Assembly (NCBI GenBank): GCA_029168955.1
Contig: JAPDOI010000138.1
Span: 976,501-1,040,500 of the forward strand
Reading direction: 5' to 3'
Length of the DNA: 64,000 nucleotides
Source: Aplectana chamaeleonis
Lineage: Eukaryota > Nematoda > Chromadorea > Rhabditida > Cosmocercidae
A model generated the notes under the pieces. The model ran no database searches. It was given only the letters and a program-made list of their open reading frames with translations, and was not told the DNA's origin. Numbering within the stretch: position 1 is the stretch's first letter; every line of letters begins with the position of its first letter. This document shows positions 23,625 through 35,204 of the stretch, one piece after another. A program made the position numbers and the translations under genes.

Positions 23625-24120
23625 TTAAAGGCAGCAGACACGCTCAAAAATGGCCTCGACTTTATGACATAAATCAAAGGTTTGGAGCTGGTTGTATTGG
23701 GAACTGACGAAAAAACGAACGAAAACTGTGCGCAAATAGAGGAATAACTGTTATTTTGTTATCGGGTGAAAAAGGACGAGTTTTACCGCGCGCTGTTGAA
23801 ACAGCGAATATTAGCTGCACAACGGTTGAGATGGACAAGCCGATATACTCCTTTAGCGTGTACTGGAACGTTTACCTCGTTGGAAGCATCAAAAACCAGC
23901 CAAAGTGGCCGTATTAGTGCTATCAATCTGGACGAGTTTGTATTTTGGGGCGGGGTTGCAGAAGCTCAGGGGCGGGGTTGCAGAAATTTTTCGATTTTCA
24001 TTGCTGAAATTCAGTAGTTTTGACTCAAATTTGACGCTTCCAACGGCGTGAACAGTCTACTAGGAGCCATGCGACTCCAGAGACGTAGTTATTTCAATAA
24101 GTTTTTCGAGCGTGTCTGCA
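23625..24120. mobile_element. TTAA-type MITE (CACGCTC subfamily), decayed
   Basis: TTAA + AGGCAGCAGACACGCTC on the left and GAGCGTGTCTGC on the right. The right TTAA is lost. It is related to 29708-30342 and 57237-58957. Confidence 0.65.
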
Positions 24121-24540
24121 TTGTTTCGTGTCCATAAAGAAGCAAACCAATGCCGCAGAACAGAAACCAATGACCTGTTTCATAAGGAGGACAAGGGAGC
24201 TCTTTGGGAAAACATTATCGCAGAGATGACGGTGAAATGAAGAAGCAAAAATGGAATCGGTCAAGGTCAGGGTCATGTTGAGAGTCGAACAGTGAGATAT
24301 CCTGTTCTCGGGCTGCCCAGCCAACTGGTTCTCATTCCACACACTTGCCAGTCACGCTCTTCGCGTTTCCTCCGAGAAATTGCCAAGGCCGAGGGTGGCC
24401 CTCAGTCGCGAGCCTCCTCCATCTCCTTGGCCCGGACCCGTGGTGTCCTTCGTCACCTTCAAAGACTTCTCTTCTGACAAGTATCGATCAACGCCCGCCC
24501 GAAGAGATCCAGGTCAGTACCACTTCACTCACGTCTCGCC

Positions 24541-24581
24541 GATGCGGGTGATCGCGTTCCTCTGCTTTTCGCTCATCAAAG
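24541..24581 (+). other. Possible signal-peptide exon
   Basis: ATG at 24541 opens 'MRVIAFLCFSLIK', a short hydrophobic leader, followed by the donor-like AAAG/GTAAAT. Just upstream (24380-24512) an open stretch ends in CCAG/GTCAGT, another donor-like site. Together they could be first exons of a host gene, but no downstream exon was recognised before the SINEs. Weak. Confidence 0.2.
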
Positions 24582-24784
24582 GTAAATCTATTCAAATGTT
24601 ATTGTTTAATCGATATTATAGCTGACTGCAGTATTATTCATGCTGTTGGAATTTCTTCCAAAACAGTCGATGCGGCTGATTGAACACAGAGATAGATATT
24701 ATACGATTAGGGGAATGTTTTTGAATATTTAATGCCTTTTTATGGCATGGCATGTAATTACAAGATATCACAAGGTTGCTGAGT

Positions 24785-25015
24785 TGAAAACAAAACGTCA
24801 GGCAGGAATCGAACCCGTAAATTTGTGCTTGCCAGATCATACCCGTTATCAGGTGACTACTGCTGTGCCTGCTGTGCCATGTGTAAATTAGCTGAGGAAT
24901 GTAGAGCGGTGTCGGCAGTGTAATGGTAACACTCTCGCCCGGAAAGCGACGCAATCCGGGTTCGTTTCCTGCCTGACACCTAACTTCCGTATTCAACTCA
25001 GCAACCTTGTGATAA
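24785..25015. mobile_element. Two tRNA-derived SINEs, head to head
   Basis: Plus copy (24908-25015): a tRNA-like fold from GTGTCGGCAG to TGCCTGACAC with box B GGGTTCGTTTCC and anticodon-loop CCGGAAA, then a tail ending CAACTCAGCAACCTTGTG. Minus copy (24900 to about 24768): box B GGTTCGATTCC and the same tail. The tail matches the SINEs at 34.1-34.6 kb. Not intact tRNA genes: position 33 is not U and the stems are imperfect. Confidence 0.7.
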
Positions 25016-25575
25016 CTATTAGGAAGAGATCAGAGATTGTAGTATAGGTGACCACCAGTTTGGTGCCGTGAGTCTGAAAGTCCGTTCGTGGAAATTTCTC
25101 AGTAGAATAGGTTAACTACGGAGAACACCACTATTATCTGTGAATCCCGACCTATAAATAGCTCAAAAGCATGCCATTATGCACGTTTTTTGATGCTTCC
25201 TAGTGAAGCTGATGTTTCATTTTTAAGTAATTTAGTAATTACGTCATGTGATGATTTTTATTCACGTACTTGTTAGACTGCTTCATTATAGAATATTTCT
25301 CAGACTCTTTCTCGTCTTCCCTTCGTTTCTTTTTTTTCTTATAAAGGTGCATTGTTTCTTGCCTTTTCCGTTAACTGCAAAATTTCTAGGATCTATTAAT
25401 TAATTAATTTATTTATTTATTTGATACACAGACAGGATTCGAATCAAATTCGAAGGAAGCAACAGTTAGAAATAAAACTTAGAAAAAAAAAGGAAATTAG
25501 GGCAAGGCAAGAATAACGAAACAGGGAACAAAGTGACTACTCGTCGTCACAAACAGGGCTGGGCACGCGTTCCGG
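25016..25575. other. AT-rich spacer with a LINE-like tail
   Basis: ATTAATTAATTTATTTATTT at about 25393-25420 resembles the AT-rich 3' tail of a minus-strand LINE, with about 130 bp of possible 3' UTR to its right. Nothing else was recognised. Confidence 0.35.
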
Positions 25576-25726
25576 TTAAAGGCAGTGGTCACGATGAAAA
25601 CGCTATCGAAAAAAACTACAAAAATCAGCTTAGATCGAAAACAGCTGAAAAACTATGAAGGTAGCGCGGTGAGAAACGGGCTAGAATTAGAGTTTCTAAG
25701 GCCCAAAGAAGCCAGTTCGTGCACAC

Positions 25727-27848
25727 TAGAGTGTTGGAACGAATAATTTTTTTTGAATATTCGAATAAACGAATAATTCGAATAATCCACTCCTTCGAAA
25801 CTCGATTATTCGAACAAACCGAATATTCCTTTTCTTTGAATATTCGATTATTTGAATAACTCGAATAATCCACTTCTTTGAATATTCGAATTATTCGAAT
25901 ATTCGAATAATATTCGAATAAACGAATACTCGGGCAACATTCTATTGCGTGCTTTCCAATCCAATCCACTCAGGCAAATTAGGGCATCGACATCAGGTTG
26001 ATAAGTTGTCATTTCATAAACTGCACCCTCTTGACAACTCAAATCGCTCGCATTGTAAGCCTGAAACCTGCCCGTTGCCCAGCGACGTCCGCCTGTTGTC
26101 GGGCCGTTGAGATTTGGACGTGTCGCGTTTAGCCGCCTATTTAGCAGCGGTTCACATTATGCAAGACTTTTATCTGGCTTAGGAACTACTTTGCATTGAC
26201 ACGCGTCGCGGTCGGCAAACCGACACGCGTCGCGGTCGGCACACTGACAAGCGTCGCGGTCGGCACACCGCCCCGGATGGGCAGGACTTTCTGGGCGGGG
26301 CCAATGTGCCGCATACTTGGGTAATTGAACCGGCTGCACTTAAATTCAGCATACACGCTCGTGAACGTGGTTGAGATACTAACTACGGAAATTGAATGGT
26401 ATGGCTCAGAACACAACGCCTACGCATTCTGAAGTGTCAAAAACGACCCAAAGTGACGCTACACGACTGAGGAGTCGGCCCGCACCTGTATCTACCCGCC
26501 CCCTGTATTCACGTCTTCCTAAACAGGGGTGCTGGTCAATTTCCACCGTCGGTGACGTTTGTGGTTTACCTATTGTACCTATTGTACCACCCACAAAAGT
26601 CACCGACGGTGACAATAGCCCAGCACCCCTGTTCTGGAGGAAGACGCAAATACGAGGGGCGGGTAGATACAGGGGCGGGGCTAACTTCTCAGTCGTGTAG
26701 CGTCATTATGGGTCGTTTTTGACGCTTTAAAATGCGTAGGCGTTGTGTTCTGAGCCATACCATTATATTTCCGTAGTTATCTCAACCACGTTTACGAGCG
26801 CATACTCTGAGTTTTGGCAGATAAATAGCCGCGAAATAGACGCGAAATGCCTTTTTCCCGAGTAATAGCCGCGAAATACCCGCTAAATTGCCGCCAAATA
26901 TGTGATCTGCTTCGGTCTAGTTTGGTCTAGCTTAGTTGGGTTCAGTTGAGTTATGTGCGGTTCATGCGATGGCGAACAATCTCGGCGACAATGAGAAATA
27001 ACTCGGCGAGATTTCGTAGTTAGTAGTTGAGATCGACACCATGTATGTCCCTTGGAAGTCGCCGTGTAATATTTCGCTTCCCAGCTCCATGAGACGTCTG
27101 GGCGACAACAGACGGATCTGGCACGAACTTGAAACTACATCCAGCTGGTCGTTCTAGGTGGCTGGAAACCATCGAATTCCAAGTCCAGAATTATGAAGGA
27201 GAGAACTTAGGTTTTTCCGTCAGAATTTAGGTGAAGTCCACCGGGAAAGTAGACAAATAGCATCACCTCGAACCAGTTTGATGAAAATACACATGAAAAT
27301 GGCTCATTATGGCCATCATCGTGAGCAATTGCCATTTTGCTCAAGTGTTGCTATACTTATGCGTCGCTCGAGATTTAAACTTTTCTCTATAACTGAAGGT
27401 GAAATGGGCATTTCTAGCGTTTTGACAAAATCCTACGAGCGATTTATTATATTGTAAACTGAAGAATTGTGAGAAATTAGGAGACATTACGCTAAGGTGT
27501 TTGAAATATAACATCAGGGCAAAATGGAGTGCGATCTTGTCGAATATTCAAACTGTTCGTGCCTAATATTCGAATTAACCGAATATTTCATTTCTTTGAA
27601 TATTCGAATATTCGAATAAACGAATATTTCACTTCTTTGAATTTTCGATTATTCGAATAACCTGAATAATCCTCTTTTTTGAATATTCGAATTATTCGAA
27701 TATTCGATTATTATTCGAATAAACGAATATTTCACTTCTTTGAATATTCGATTATTCGAATAACCCGAATAATCCACTTTTTTGAATATTCGAATTATTC
27801 GAATATTCGATTATTATTCGAATAAACGAATATTCGGGCAACACTCTA
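25727..27848. mobile_element. hAT-like element, 2.1 kb, no transposase seen
   Basis: Flanked by the perfect 8-bp duplication GTGCACAC (25719-25726 and 27849-27856). Terminal inverted repeat TAGAGTGTTG, followed on each side by long runs built of TTCGAATAAACGAATA (25740-25935 and 27535-27835), which look like subterminal binding repeats. Inside are a foldback (26340-26810) and a segment shared with 8945-9125. No transposase was recognised. Confidence 0.82.
26340..26810. repeat. Nested foldback of the CACGCTC MITE group
   Basis: Outer ends are AGCATACACGCTCGTGAACG and its inverse near 26790-26805. Arms share GGTATGGCTCAGAACACAAC and its complement, and the core is a strong hairpin (CACCGTCGGTGAC with its partner GTCACCGACGGTG at 26540-26612). 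The left end starts at a TTAA. Confidence 0.78.
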
Positions 27849-28359
27849 GTGCACACGTGCACAGCGTCGATCAAAAAGATTGCAGTCTCATGCCGAGAAG
27901 TCAAAAATCATCGACATTCAGAGGAAGGAATAAATGCAAATTCACCGAATAAAAACAGTGGAAGCAAGCACTTCAGTCAGTGTTTTTGACTAGATGTGTA
28001 CATAAATTCGAAGGTTCATCGATTGAAACTCAATTTCAAGCCAGCTGATGTTCTTTATATTAGAGATCATCGATGCCGATGATGTGGAGTGGGCTCGTCC
28101 ACCATCAAAAGACAAGAAAGTTCAGGCTTTAAACTTGGCCCAAAACAGTTGTTTTCGCGTTTTTTTCTTATAGGTCCTACTATTCGAAACCTAGAAAAGG
28201 GTTTAGAGAAGAAAGGAAGAGAAGCATATCTGATCGCGATCACTGGCTTTAACCTTACGGGGGTGCATAATGGACATTGAAGAGAGTTCCTGTTTTCCCG
28301 ATTTTCAGCACAAAAATTGATAGACATGTGTTTTTTTGTCCTATCTTCTTCTCCAGTTT

Positions 28360-28823
28360 TTAAAGGCACAGGACACCCAAAACATTAATTTTCAGATTTC
28401 ATGCTTATCTTGGAGAGAGTCACACGCTGATCACAGTGGTATCTCTCAAATCGTCCAGGACCCCCTATGAACAGAGCTATGGCTCTTCAAAGATGCCTAG
28501 ATTTTGAGGGTGAAAAATTGGTGGACGAGTTGTCTCAGACCTGTATTTCTCTTCATTCGCAATCGTTGCGTGAGAGAAAGCCAGGATAAGGAGACAGTCC
28601 GGTAATGGACTGAAGAACGACGACTTGTTGGAATTCATCCATCCATCGAGCCGCTATCGAGTTTGAAAATCTTTTAGGGGGTCGGGCCTGTGGTGGTCGC
28701 TTATATCTCGCCTAATTGGAGGAAGTGAGATCTGGCATTTGGCACGTGTTATACAGGTGGGGTCTTCTACACAATTACATGAAAATCTCAAAATTCATAT
28801 CTGAGGGTGTACTGTGCCTTTAA
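28360..28823. mobile_element. TTAA-type MITE, copy of 10422-10912
   Basis: TTAA + AGGCACAGGACACCC on the left; GGGTGTACTGTGCCT + TTAA on the right. Collinear with 10422-10912 across the whole interior. Confidence 0.88.
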
Positions 28824-29707
28824 GGCGAATACTCACAGAATACAGTTTTTTGATAGATTTTGATAATACAGTTTTTGCAATATTATCAGCTTCTGTCAAA
28901 CATTTAAAAAAAAACCAAGTTGTGCCCATCTGTAGCGCCGCGATCCGTCGACTTGCCGTGCGATATGAGACTTGGTGCTCAAGTGTTTGCAGATCCTTCC
29001 AATGTCCTTAGTTGTCATGTTTGATGGTATTTTTGATGAACCAGCTTCGTTTGAATGAGCCTTGTCACTGCTAAACACTCAACCAAGCTACAACTTGGTT
29101 GTTTTACATTAAATTTGTTTAAATGGGTACATCGAAAGTATCCTACCTCTGCCTTCTTCCATTTCCTTCAGTTCCATTTCTTTTTTCCTCTCTAATAAAA
29201 TTCATTTTTTTAGGTATTACTGTGCGCGTGTCCATTCCAGTTTGTGTAATGTAAATGTGGAAAAGCTCCATGTCGCACGGCAAGTCAAGTTCTAACGGAT
29301 GGTGGCATTCCAAGTGGATAAAACTCGGGTTCCTTCCAGTCCCGATGCACCATCTGAAACCTATCATGCTTCCACGTCAGTGAAAAAGGGGGTGCATATT
29401 CAAAATCGCCTTACCGGGACGTGTGCCCAGCCTTGTTGACAAAACCTCAATAGTGATGGTTTGTTCAATGCAGAGGTATCACTTTTTTATCAGAGACTGC
29501 GCGAAATCTTCAGACATTCCATTAAAGGCAAGGAACGCGATAATGCGGTCGTTGCGCTATCCTCAGGAGAAGTTAGATCTGTTCATTACAAAAGTGAAAA
29601 TGAATAAAAAATCGTAAAAAAGTTAGGAGGCCTAAATACTGGGTGTCCGCCCTGCTGCAGTTAATTAACTGTTTGGAAATGCGTTTTGCCGCCCTTTGTT
29701 TTGCTCC
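28824..29707. other. Intergenic stretch, nothing firm
   Basis: A minus-strand open frame at 29143-29367 was considered and not called. No repeat borders were seen. Confidence 0.35.
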
Positions 29708-30342
29708 TTAAAGGCAGCATGCACGCTCACAAAAATGGTTGAGATAACAGCATAACGCCCCACCTGCCTGGCCCCTACCATGCCGTCAACGGTGTTTGAA
29801 GCGCTAAAACCATTCAGGTTGACAGACTTGAGCATTCCTCCAATGCATGTGGAACCCCAATTTCTACAAATAACAGAATGAAGAGTGAGGCATGTGGAAG
29901 CATTTGATAATTTAGAGCGATAGCACTTTATAATGAGGTCTACGAGAGAAACAGCTTGATTTCTGTATATAACTTGTTTACATACCGATTAATTCCCATC
30001 CACTTTCAAGAAAGCCCATCTACTCCGGCTGGCTTATAAAATGGAGCATTTCATCAGTAAGCAGACATGTTATATTCAGGTAAACCAAGCCGTTTCTCTC
30101 GTAGACTCTCATTTGCTAGGGCTATCACTCTAAGCTATCAAATGCTTTTCACATGCCTCACTCTTCATTCTGTTATTCGTAGGGGTGGTTCCACAGGCTT
30201 TCGAGACGGAATGCTCGAATTCTGTCAACCTGGATGGTTTTCAGCGCTTCAAACGCCGTTGACGAGATGGTAGGGGCCAGGCGGTCCTATTTGTGCTGTT
30301 ATCTATCTCAACCATGTTTGTGAGCGTGTATGCTGCCTTTAA
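29708..30342. mobile_element. TTAA-type palindromic MITE
   Basis: TTAA + AGGCAGCATGCACGCTCACA on the left and GTGAGCGTGTATGCTGCCT + TTAA on the right. The whole element is a palindrome: for example CTCACTCTTCATTCTGTTAT at about 30157 is the inverse of a segment near 29873. No ORF. Confidence 0.87.
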
Positions 30343-30504
30343 GTGGTTGCTGACTACATTAAACACAAAATAAGAGTCGGCAAAGCAAGCATTTGTAAAA
30401 ATATCGTTGGCCGGGGCGCGCGGACACCCACTTATTAGCCGTCCTTATCTGTTCGCGCTCGTTTTTTCTCCTACCTTTCGATTTTGTGATGGCCAAATCT
30501 AAAC

Positions 30505-31205
30505 GGAGACGTTTTTGGATTCTGCAAACGCTATCATAATCACAGCTCGAATTCCAATATAATAATGCGCATTGTGGACCAATGATAAAATCGCTTTGTT
30601 TTTGAGTAAAATTGTTTTTGCGGTCGTTTCCCAAAATCGTCTCGCGCGGCAAATTGCGGCGAAACTTTGAGTAGTATTTGTATAAGTAATAAAAGAACAA
30701 TCTCTATGTATTCCTCGTGAATCAAATGAAAGTAAGGCTCTCTTGAGATCTGTGCAGATTGAGTTTTCGAAATCCTCCATTTTTCGTTCTGGGGCATTCG
30801 CAACAAAAACCCGACTTTCCAGGAAGCTCCCAAGCGTGTTCAATGAAGGACTTCCAAAATTCAATCTGCACAGATCTTGAGATAGCCCCAGTTTCATCTC
30901 ATTCACGAAGAAAACATAGAGATTGCTCTACTATTACTTGTACAATTACTTCTCAAAGTTTCGCCGCACTTTGCCGCGCGCGACGTTTTTATGAAACGAC
31001 CGCCAAAACAATTTTTCTTGAAACCAAAACGATTTCATGGAACTTCGGTCCACAATGCACATTACTATGTTGGAATTCGAGCTTTGATTATGATAGCGTT
31101 TTCAGAATTCAAAAACGTCTTCTTTCAAAAAAGTTACATGCATCGGACGTTTTTTGGCAAGTTTGGCAAATGCTTCCCTTTTTACAAAACTTAGCGCGGG
31201 TATTG
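30505..31205. repeat. Foldback element (GTATTG-ended family)
   Basis: Arms of about 290-360 bp (30505-30790 and 30835-31195) are inverted copies around a short centre. The right end TTAGCGCGGGTATTG matches the ends of 35205-36000. A 315-codon frame at 30759-31706 runs across the centre but is a chance frame, since most of it is arm sequence. Confidence 0.8.
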
Positions 31206-31957
31206 CACATACATACCTTCTGCGGGATTCGTGTTTCATGGGTTAGAATAACAATTCAACGAGACTCAAGTGTTTGGTGTATGAAACTGCTCAGAATTCC
31301 GGTTCGGATTAACCGTAAGCCGTCGATGAATTTGGCCTCCAAGATTTCATTAAATGAGAAGATGTTGAAGTCCCTTTCAAGTACTTCCAGGCTGATCTTT
31401 TGTCTAGTAAACATAATTAATATGCAAAAATGTGTAGTAAAATGCTTGATTATTAAGGTCAGAATATGGTGTACTTGGGAATTATCCCCAATACAGTTAT
31501 TCATCTTTCTTTACTTGTTCTGCGTCGCCGTTAACCTATATACATACTTCTACCGTCGGACACAAATCACAACGATCGTTTTCGTCGGACTTTTGATTGA
31601 TGGATTCGTGTCGCGCGGTTTCCTCCATTCCTTACCGGAAACCAAAAAAATTATTTTTAAAAGGCAATACTTTATCAGAACATTTCAAAGTAGACTGCAT
31701 CGATAAAGAAGGGACAATGCGCTAGGCGTAAATTCCTCGTTGTTGCTAATCACGGTATTTAGCGAGGCTCACAACAGACTGTCCGTAGTGGATTCTGAGC
31801 GGTTCCGCAGACACCGTTGTGATCAGCGGAAAAAATCTCCCCATGGCAATCAGAAGAAAGGGAAATCGATTCTGAGGTTGGACTGTGCCTTTAGTATCTC
31901 GGCAAGATCATGTAGTATGCATTACCTACCATATCCTCGATTCCAATCAGGGGTGTG
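31206..31957. other. Intergenic stretch, nothing recognised
   Basis: Open frames lack motifs, and no pairing was found elsewhere in the window. Confidence 0.35.
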
Positions 31958-32060
31958 CTGCAATTGCCGTTTGCCGGCTATTTTTTGAGTTTGCCAGTGC
32001 CGTTTGCCGAAATTTTTGTCTAAAACGGCAAATTTCCGGCAGAAATGCATTAAAAGAACG
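31958..32060. repeat. hAT-type terminus (TTTGCCG family), left-facing end
   Basis: Starts CAGGGGTGTGCTGCAATTGC, followed by several TTTGCCG copies, as in hAT subterminal repeats. An inverted end of the same type is at 55365-55440. Confidence 0.5.
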
Positions 32061-32557
32061 GAATTTGCCCTCATCGCAGTTTTTGTATTGGTCAGCGATT
32101 CGAAGCTGCTACAAATAATTACTTTGACTAGCTCCAGCTCATGTAATGTGCTATTGTACCCATTGAATCGGTAACCGGCGAAAATATAAACTCTCTTATA
32201 AACTCTTGACTAGGTAATCAGAGGAGTCCGTTCAAGTTCTAAGTTGTTTGGGAGCCTCCAAATATATTTTTTTCAATTATCAAATTTTTAACTCCTTAGT
32301 AAGAAATGCCAAAATTGCAAAAAAAAACTTTCTCAGAAGCATTCCGATTCCAGCAAGTTCCAAGATTACAAAACCAAGTGGTATCAAAATTGTAGCGTAA
32401 AAGCAGCCTTTTTTAAACATACAAACAGGTTGGGAACTTGTGTAAATTGGTCCGCTTATGGTCGGTTGGTGGGCTGATGGTAATACATAATTGGGACAGG
32501 AAGTTGATCAATTGTGCAAATACTTTGTCCGGCTTTTTCAAAATTGAACAATGTTCA
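32061..32557. other. AT-rich spacer, nothing recognised
   Basis: No exon or repeat boundary was recognised. Confidence 0.35.
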
Positions 32558-33180
32558 TTAGAGGCAGTGTTCAATAATATTTTCAATTCCGAGATCATTA
32601 GCTGAAATGAAGGGTTAACTCAGAGCTGAGTTTGTTAAGAAATGGTGTAAAGATGAAAAAATGAAAATTCCTCAAAGGTAACTATCGAAACCGCCTTCAA
32701 CTTCTCACCAGAATACGAAAGCTCCGAGGCCCATTGCAACAACAGTGTCGAAATGCGGCTTGAAATGAGCAACCATTAGCAACATACAGCCCCGAAACTT
32801 GAACGCAGTGTGCTCGCCCCACCCACTTCCTCTGTAGCCACAGGGGAAGTGGGTGGGCGAGCACACCACATTTGTTCGGGACCGTATAGAGCGATTTATT
32901 GCTTGCTTTCAGCCGGCACTGTTGTCGTACTAAGCCTCGTGCCGACTTGTAGACCGAATACACAGAAAGGGAAGCGCTCAAGAGCAGTCCGGCTGGCACT
33001 GCATGCGGCGCTTCAGCGGCGACGTGAGCGCAGCGGCTTTCCATCGCGCCCGTTGCATATAACAGTCGAACTGTCAGTAGATGCCTCTCATTCTGTGTAT
33101 TCGATCAACGTGCTCCTCGGAGCTCTTGATTTCCTGTGGAAATTCGAAAGCTGCTTTGATCGTGAGCACTGCATTCAACT
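32558..33180. repeat. Decayed MITE with a strong internal hairpin
   Basis: Ends TTAGAGGCAGTGTTCAAT and GATCGTGAGCACTGCATTC resemble a decayed GGCAGTGTTCACGAT pair. Near the centre, 32808-32830 and 32844-32866 form a 22-bp stem (GTGTGCTCGCCC ... GGGCGAGCACAC) around a 13-nt loop. Confidence 0.5.
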
Positions 33181-33329
33181 AGACTAGTCTCACCTCACCA
33201 CTGTGGCCTCACAAGTGAAACCATTTCAAGTGAGCCACACAGAAAATCCTGAGTCTACTACTTGCTACTTACAGCAAAAGTTGTGAGTGACCCCACTCAG
33301 AAGCTAGGTGTGAGCTGTCTTTCGCCATA

Positions 33330-33795
33330 AATGCCGACCAATCATCGCGTATTCATCCATCTATTCGCATCTGAATGTCGCGCCGGTATCGGACACTGTC
33401 CATTGGTCGGTGTATACTCCCACCGCACCAAGCCTGCTTACGACTCGCTGCACGTTCCCTTATCAACTACTCAGGCAAACTCGTGTGTCGTCAGCAGGTT
33501 TCTGAGGTGTCGTCACAGAGCACGTCAGCTGGGGACACCAAAAAAGGCTGATTTCGGCGCGAGAGAATCTGGTGTCACGCCGAAGGTTCACCTGTAGGCC
33601 TCCTAGCGTCGGATTAGGAGACGGCGGTATGACCTAACCGGAGCCCCGAAGGGTTCAGCTGTCGACCTGCTACCGCCGGATTTATGGATTTTGCGGTAGG
33701 CATCCTATCGCCGGTCTTTTATTAACAGGGTAGCCTATTTGGAGGCTAGGGAGGCGATCTCAAGATAGCTAGGCGTACGACTCGGCTCTGTTGCT
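33330..33795. repeat. Dispersed repeat, inverted relative to 14.3-14.6 kb
   Basis: CTCAGGCAAACTC, GAGGTGTCGTCACAGAGCAC and several GCCGGAT/CGCCGG phrases pair with the 14330-14560 region in reverse. The family may be a MITE; no complete ends were seen. Confidence 0.45.
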
Positions 33796-34071
33796 TTAGT
33801 ATTTCTGATACGTTCTACTTATTAGGTCGTTAGAAAAGAAGAGCATCCAATGAGGTTTTGAAAATTTCCTTGTCCGCATGTGATCTTCCGATCAAATGTG
33901 GGTTACTATTTTAAAGCTCAATTTGTACTCTACTCAGAAAAATGAAAACAAGTTACTTAAAAAAAACAGTACTGAAACGGGTTTATTGAATTTCTCCAAT
34001 GTGACGGATTTAGGTTTTTTTTTTGGAGAGAACGAACCAACTGTGGTTCATTTTTTCGAAAACTTTTATTA

Positions 34072-34662
34072 CACGATTTTTGGATGGTTTTTGCCGTAAC
34101 TGCAGTTCAACGTCGCAGTGCACGTTAAAGTATGTTTACACAAGGTGCTGAGTTGATCGCAAAACGCTTGGCTCCGGGCGAGATTGAACCAGCATATTCC
34201 CTTTCCGGGGGAGCGCCTTATCGCACTGCACCACCGTAGCCCCAGCGCCGCTCTCACTCAACTGCTCGGTAAATCTTCACCGAAGCAATCATCCTTTCAC
34301 CCGCATAACGGGATGAAACAGGAATACCGTCAGAGACTATCTAACAGTCGTAGACCTGTCAAGATGATGCCCTAGTTAAGTCTTACACGATTTTTGGATG
34401 GTTTTGCCGTAACTGCAGTTCAACGTCGCAGTGCACGTTAAAGTATGTTTACACAAGGTGCTGAGTTGATCGCAAAACGCTTGGCTCCGGGCGAGATTGA
34501 ACCAGCATATTCCCTTTCCGGGAGTGCCTTATCGCACTGCACCACCGTAGCCCCAGCGCCGCTCTCACTCAACTGCTCGGTAAATCTTCACTGAAGCAAT
34601 CATCCTTTCACCCGCATAACGGGATGAAACAGGAATACCTGTCAGAGACTATCTAACAGTCA
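34072..34662. repeat. Tandem duplication carrying a SINE
   Basis: 34072-34382 is repeated at 34385-34662 with only a few differences. Each copy holds a minus-strand tRNA-like SINE (34139-34245 and 34447-34556) from GGGGCTACGGTGGTGCAGTG to the tail CAACTCAGCACCTTGTG, with box B GGTTCAATCTC and the anticodon-loop CCGGAAA seen also in the 24.9-kb SINE. The duplication ends at the (AT)n tract. Confidence 0.8.
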
Positions 34663-34848
<186 letters not shown>

Positions 34849-35204
34849 CAAAATATGTAGAAGTATGATTTACTCCGCATAGTGATCAATTTTAAACTCT
34901 CTTTGGCTGAAGTCGTTCGATAACGAAAATACGATGGAAATTGCATTTTTCAGAAATTTCAATAACTCGAAATTCGCTAAATTGAGAAAAAAATCAGGGA
35001 GTCGGTTTTGCTGCTTTTATTCAGCCCTCACACAGTTCCAATGTTACATGATCCTAAACAGCCCTGAGAGATAGAAAGCGTAGAACGTTGTGTATTCAGA
35101 AACTTCCGGTGCCCGAAACCTCCGAATGTCGAGTTTTTTGGGTAGCGATATTAGATAGAGGATCCGTTGCGCTTACGCTCAGTATACCACATTTGCTCGA
35201 AAGT

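Larger units (their letters stand above)
25576..28252. mobile_element. TTAA-type MITE split by a hAT-like insert
   Basis: TTAA + AGGCAGTGGTCACGATG at the left and GATCGCGATCACTGGCT + TTAA at the right. Without the insert at 25727-27848 and one copy of its target duplication, it collapses to about 550 bp and aligns with 13657-14212. Confidence 0.85.

Noticed and set aside
24908..24980. A functional tRNA gene
   Set aside because: Stems are imperfect, position 33 is not U, and the conserved SINE tail follows.
25393..25550. LINE 3' end on the minus strand
   Set aside because: Only an AT-rich tail-like run is visible; no coding sequence confirms it.
29143..29367. Minus-strand 74-codon frame with 'HLECHHPLELDLPCDMELF'
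   Set aside because: Composition is protein-like, but no family, splice context or partner exon was found.
30759..31706. 315-codon open frame
   Set aside because: Most of it lies in the right arm and centre of a foldback element; no motif.
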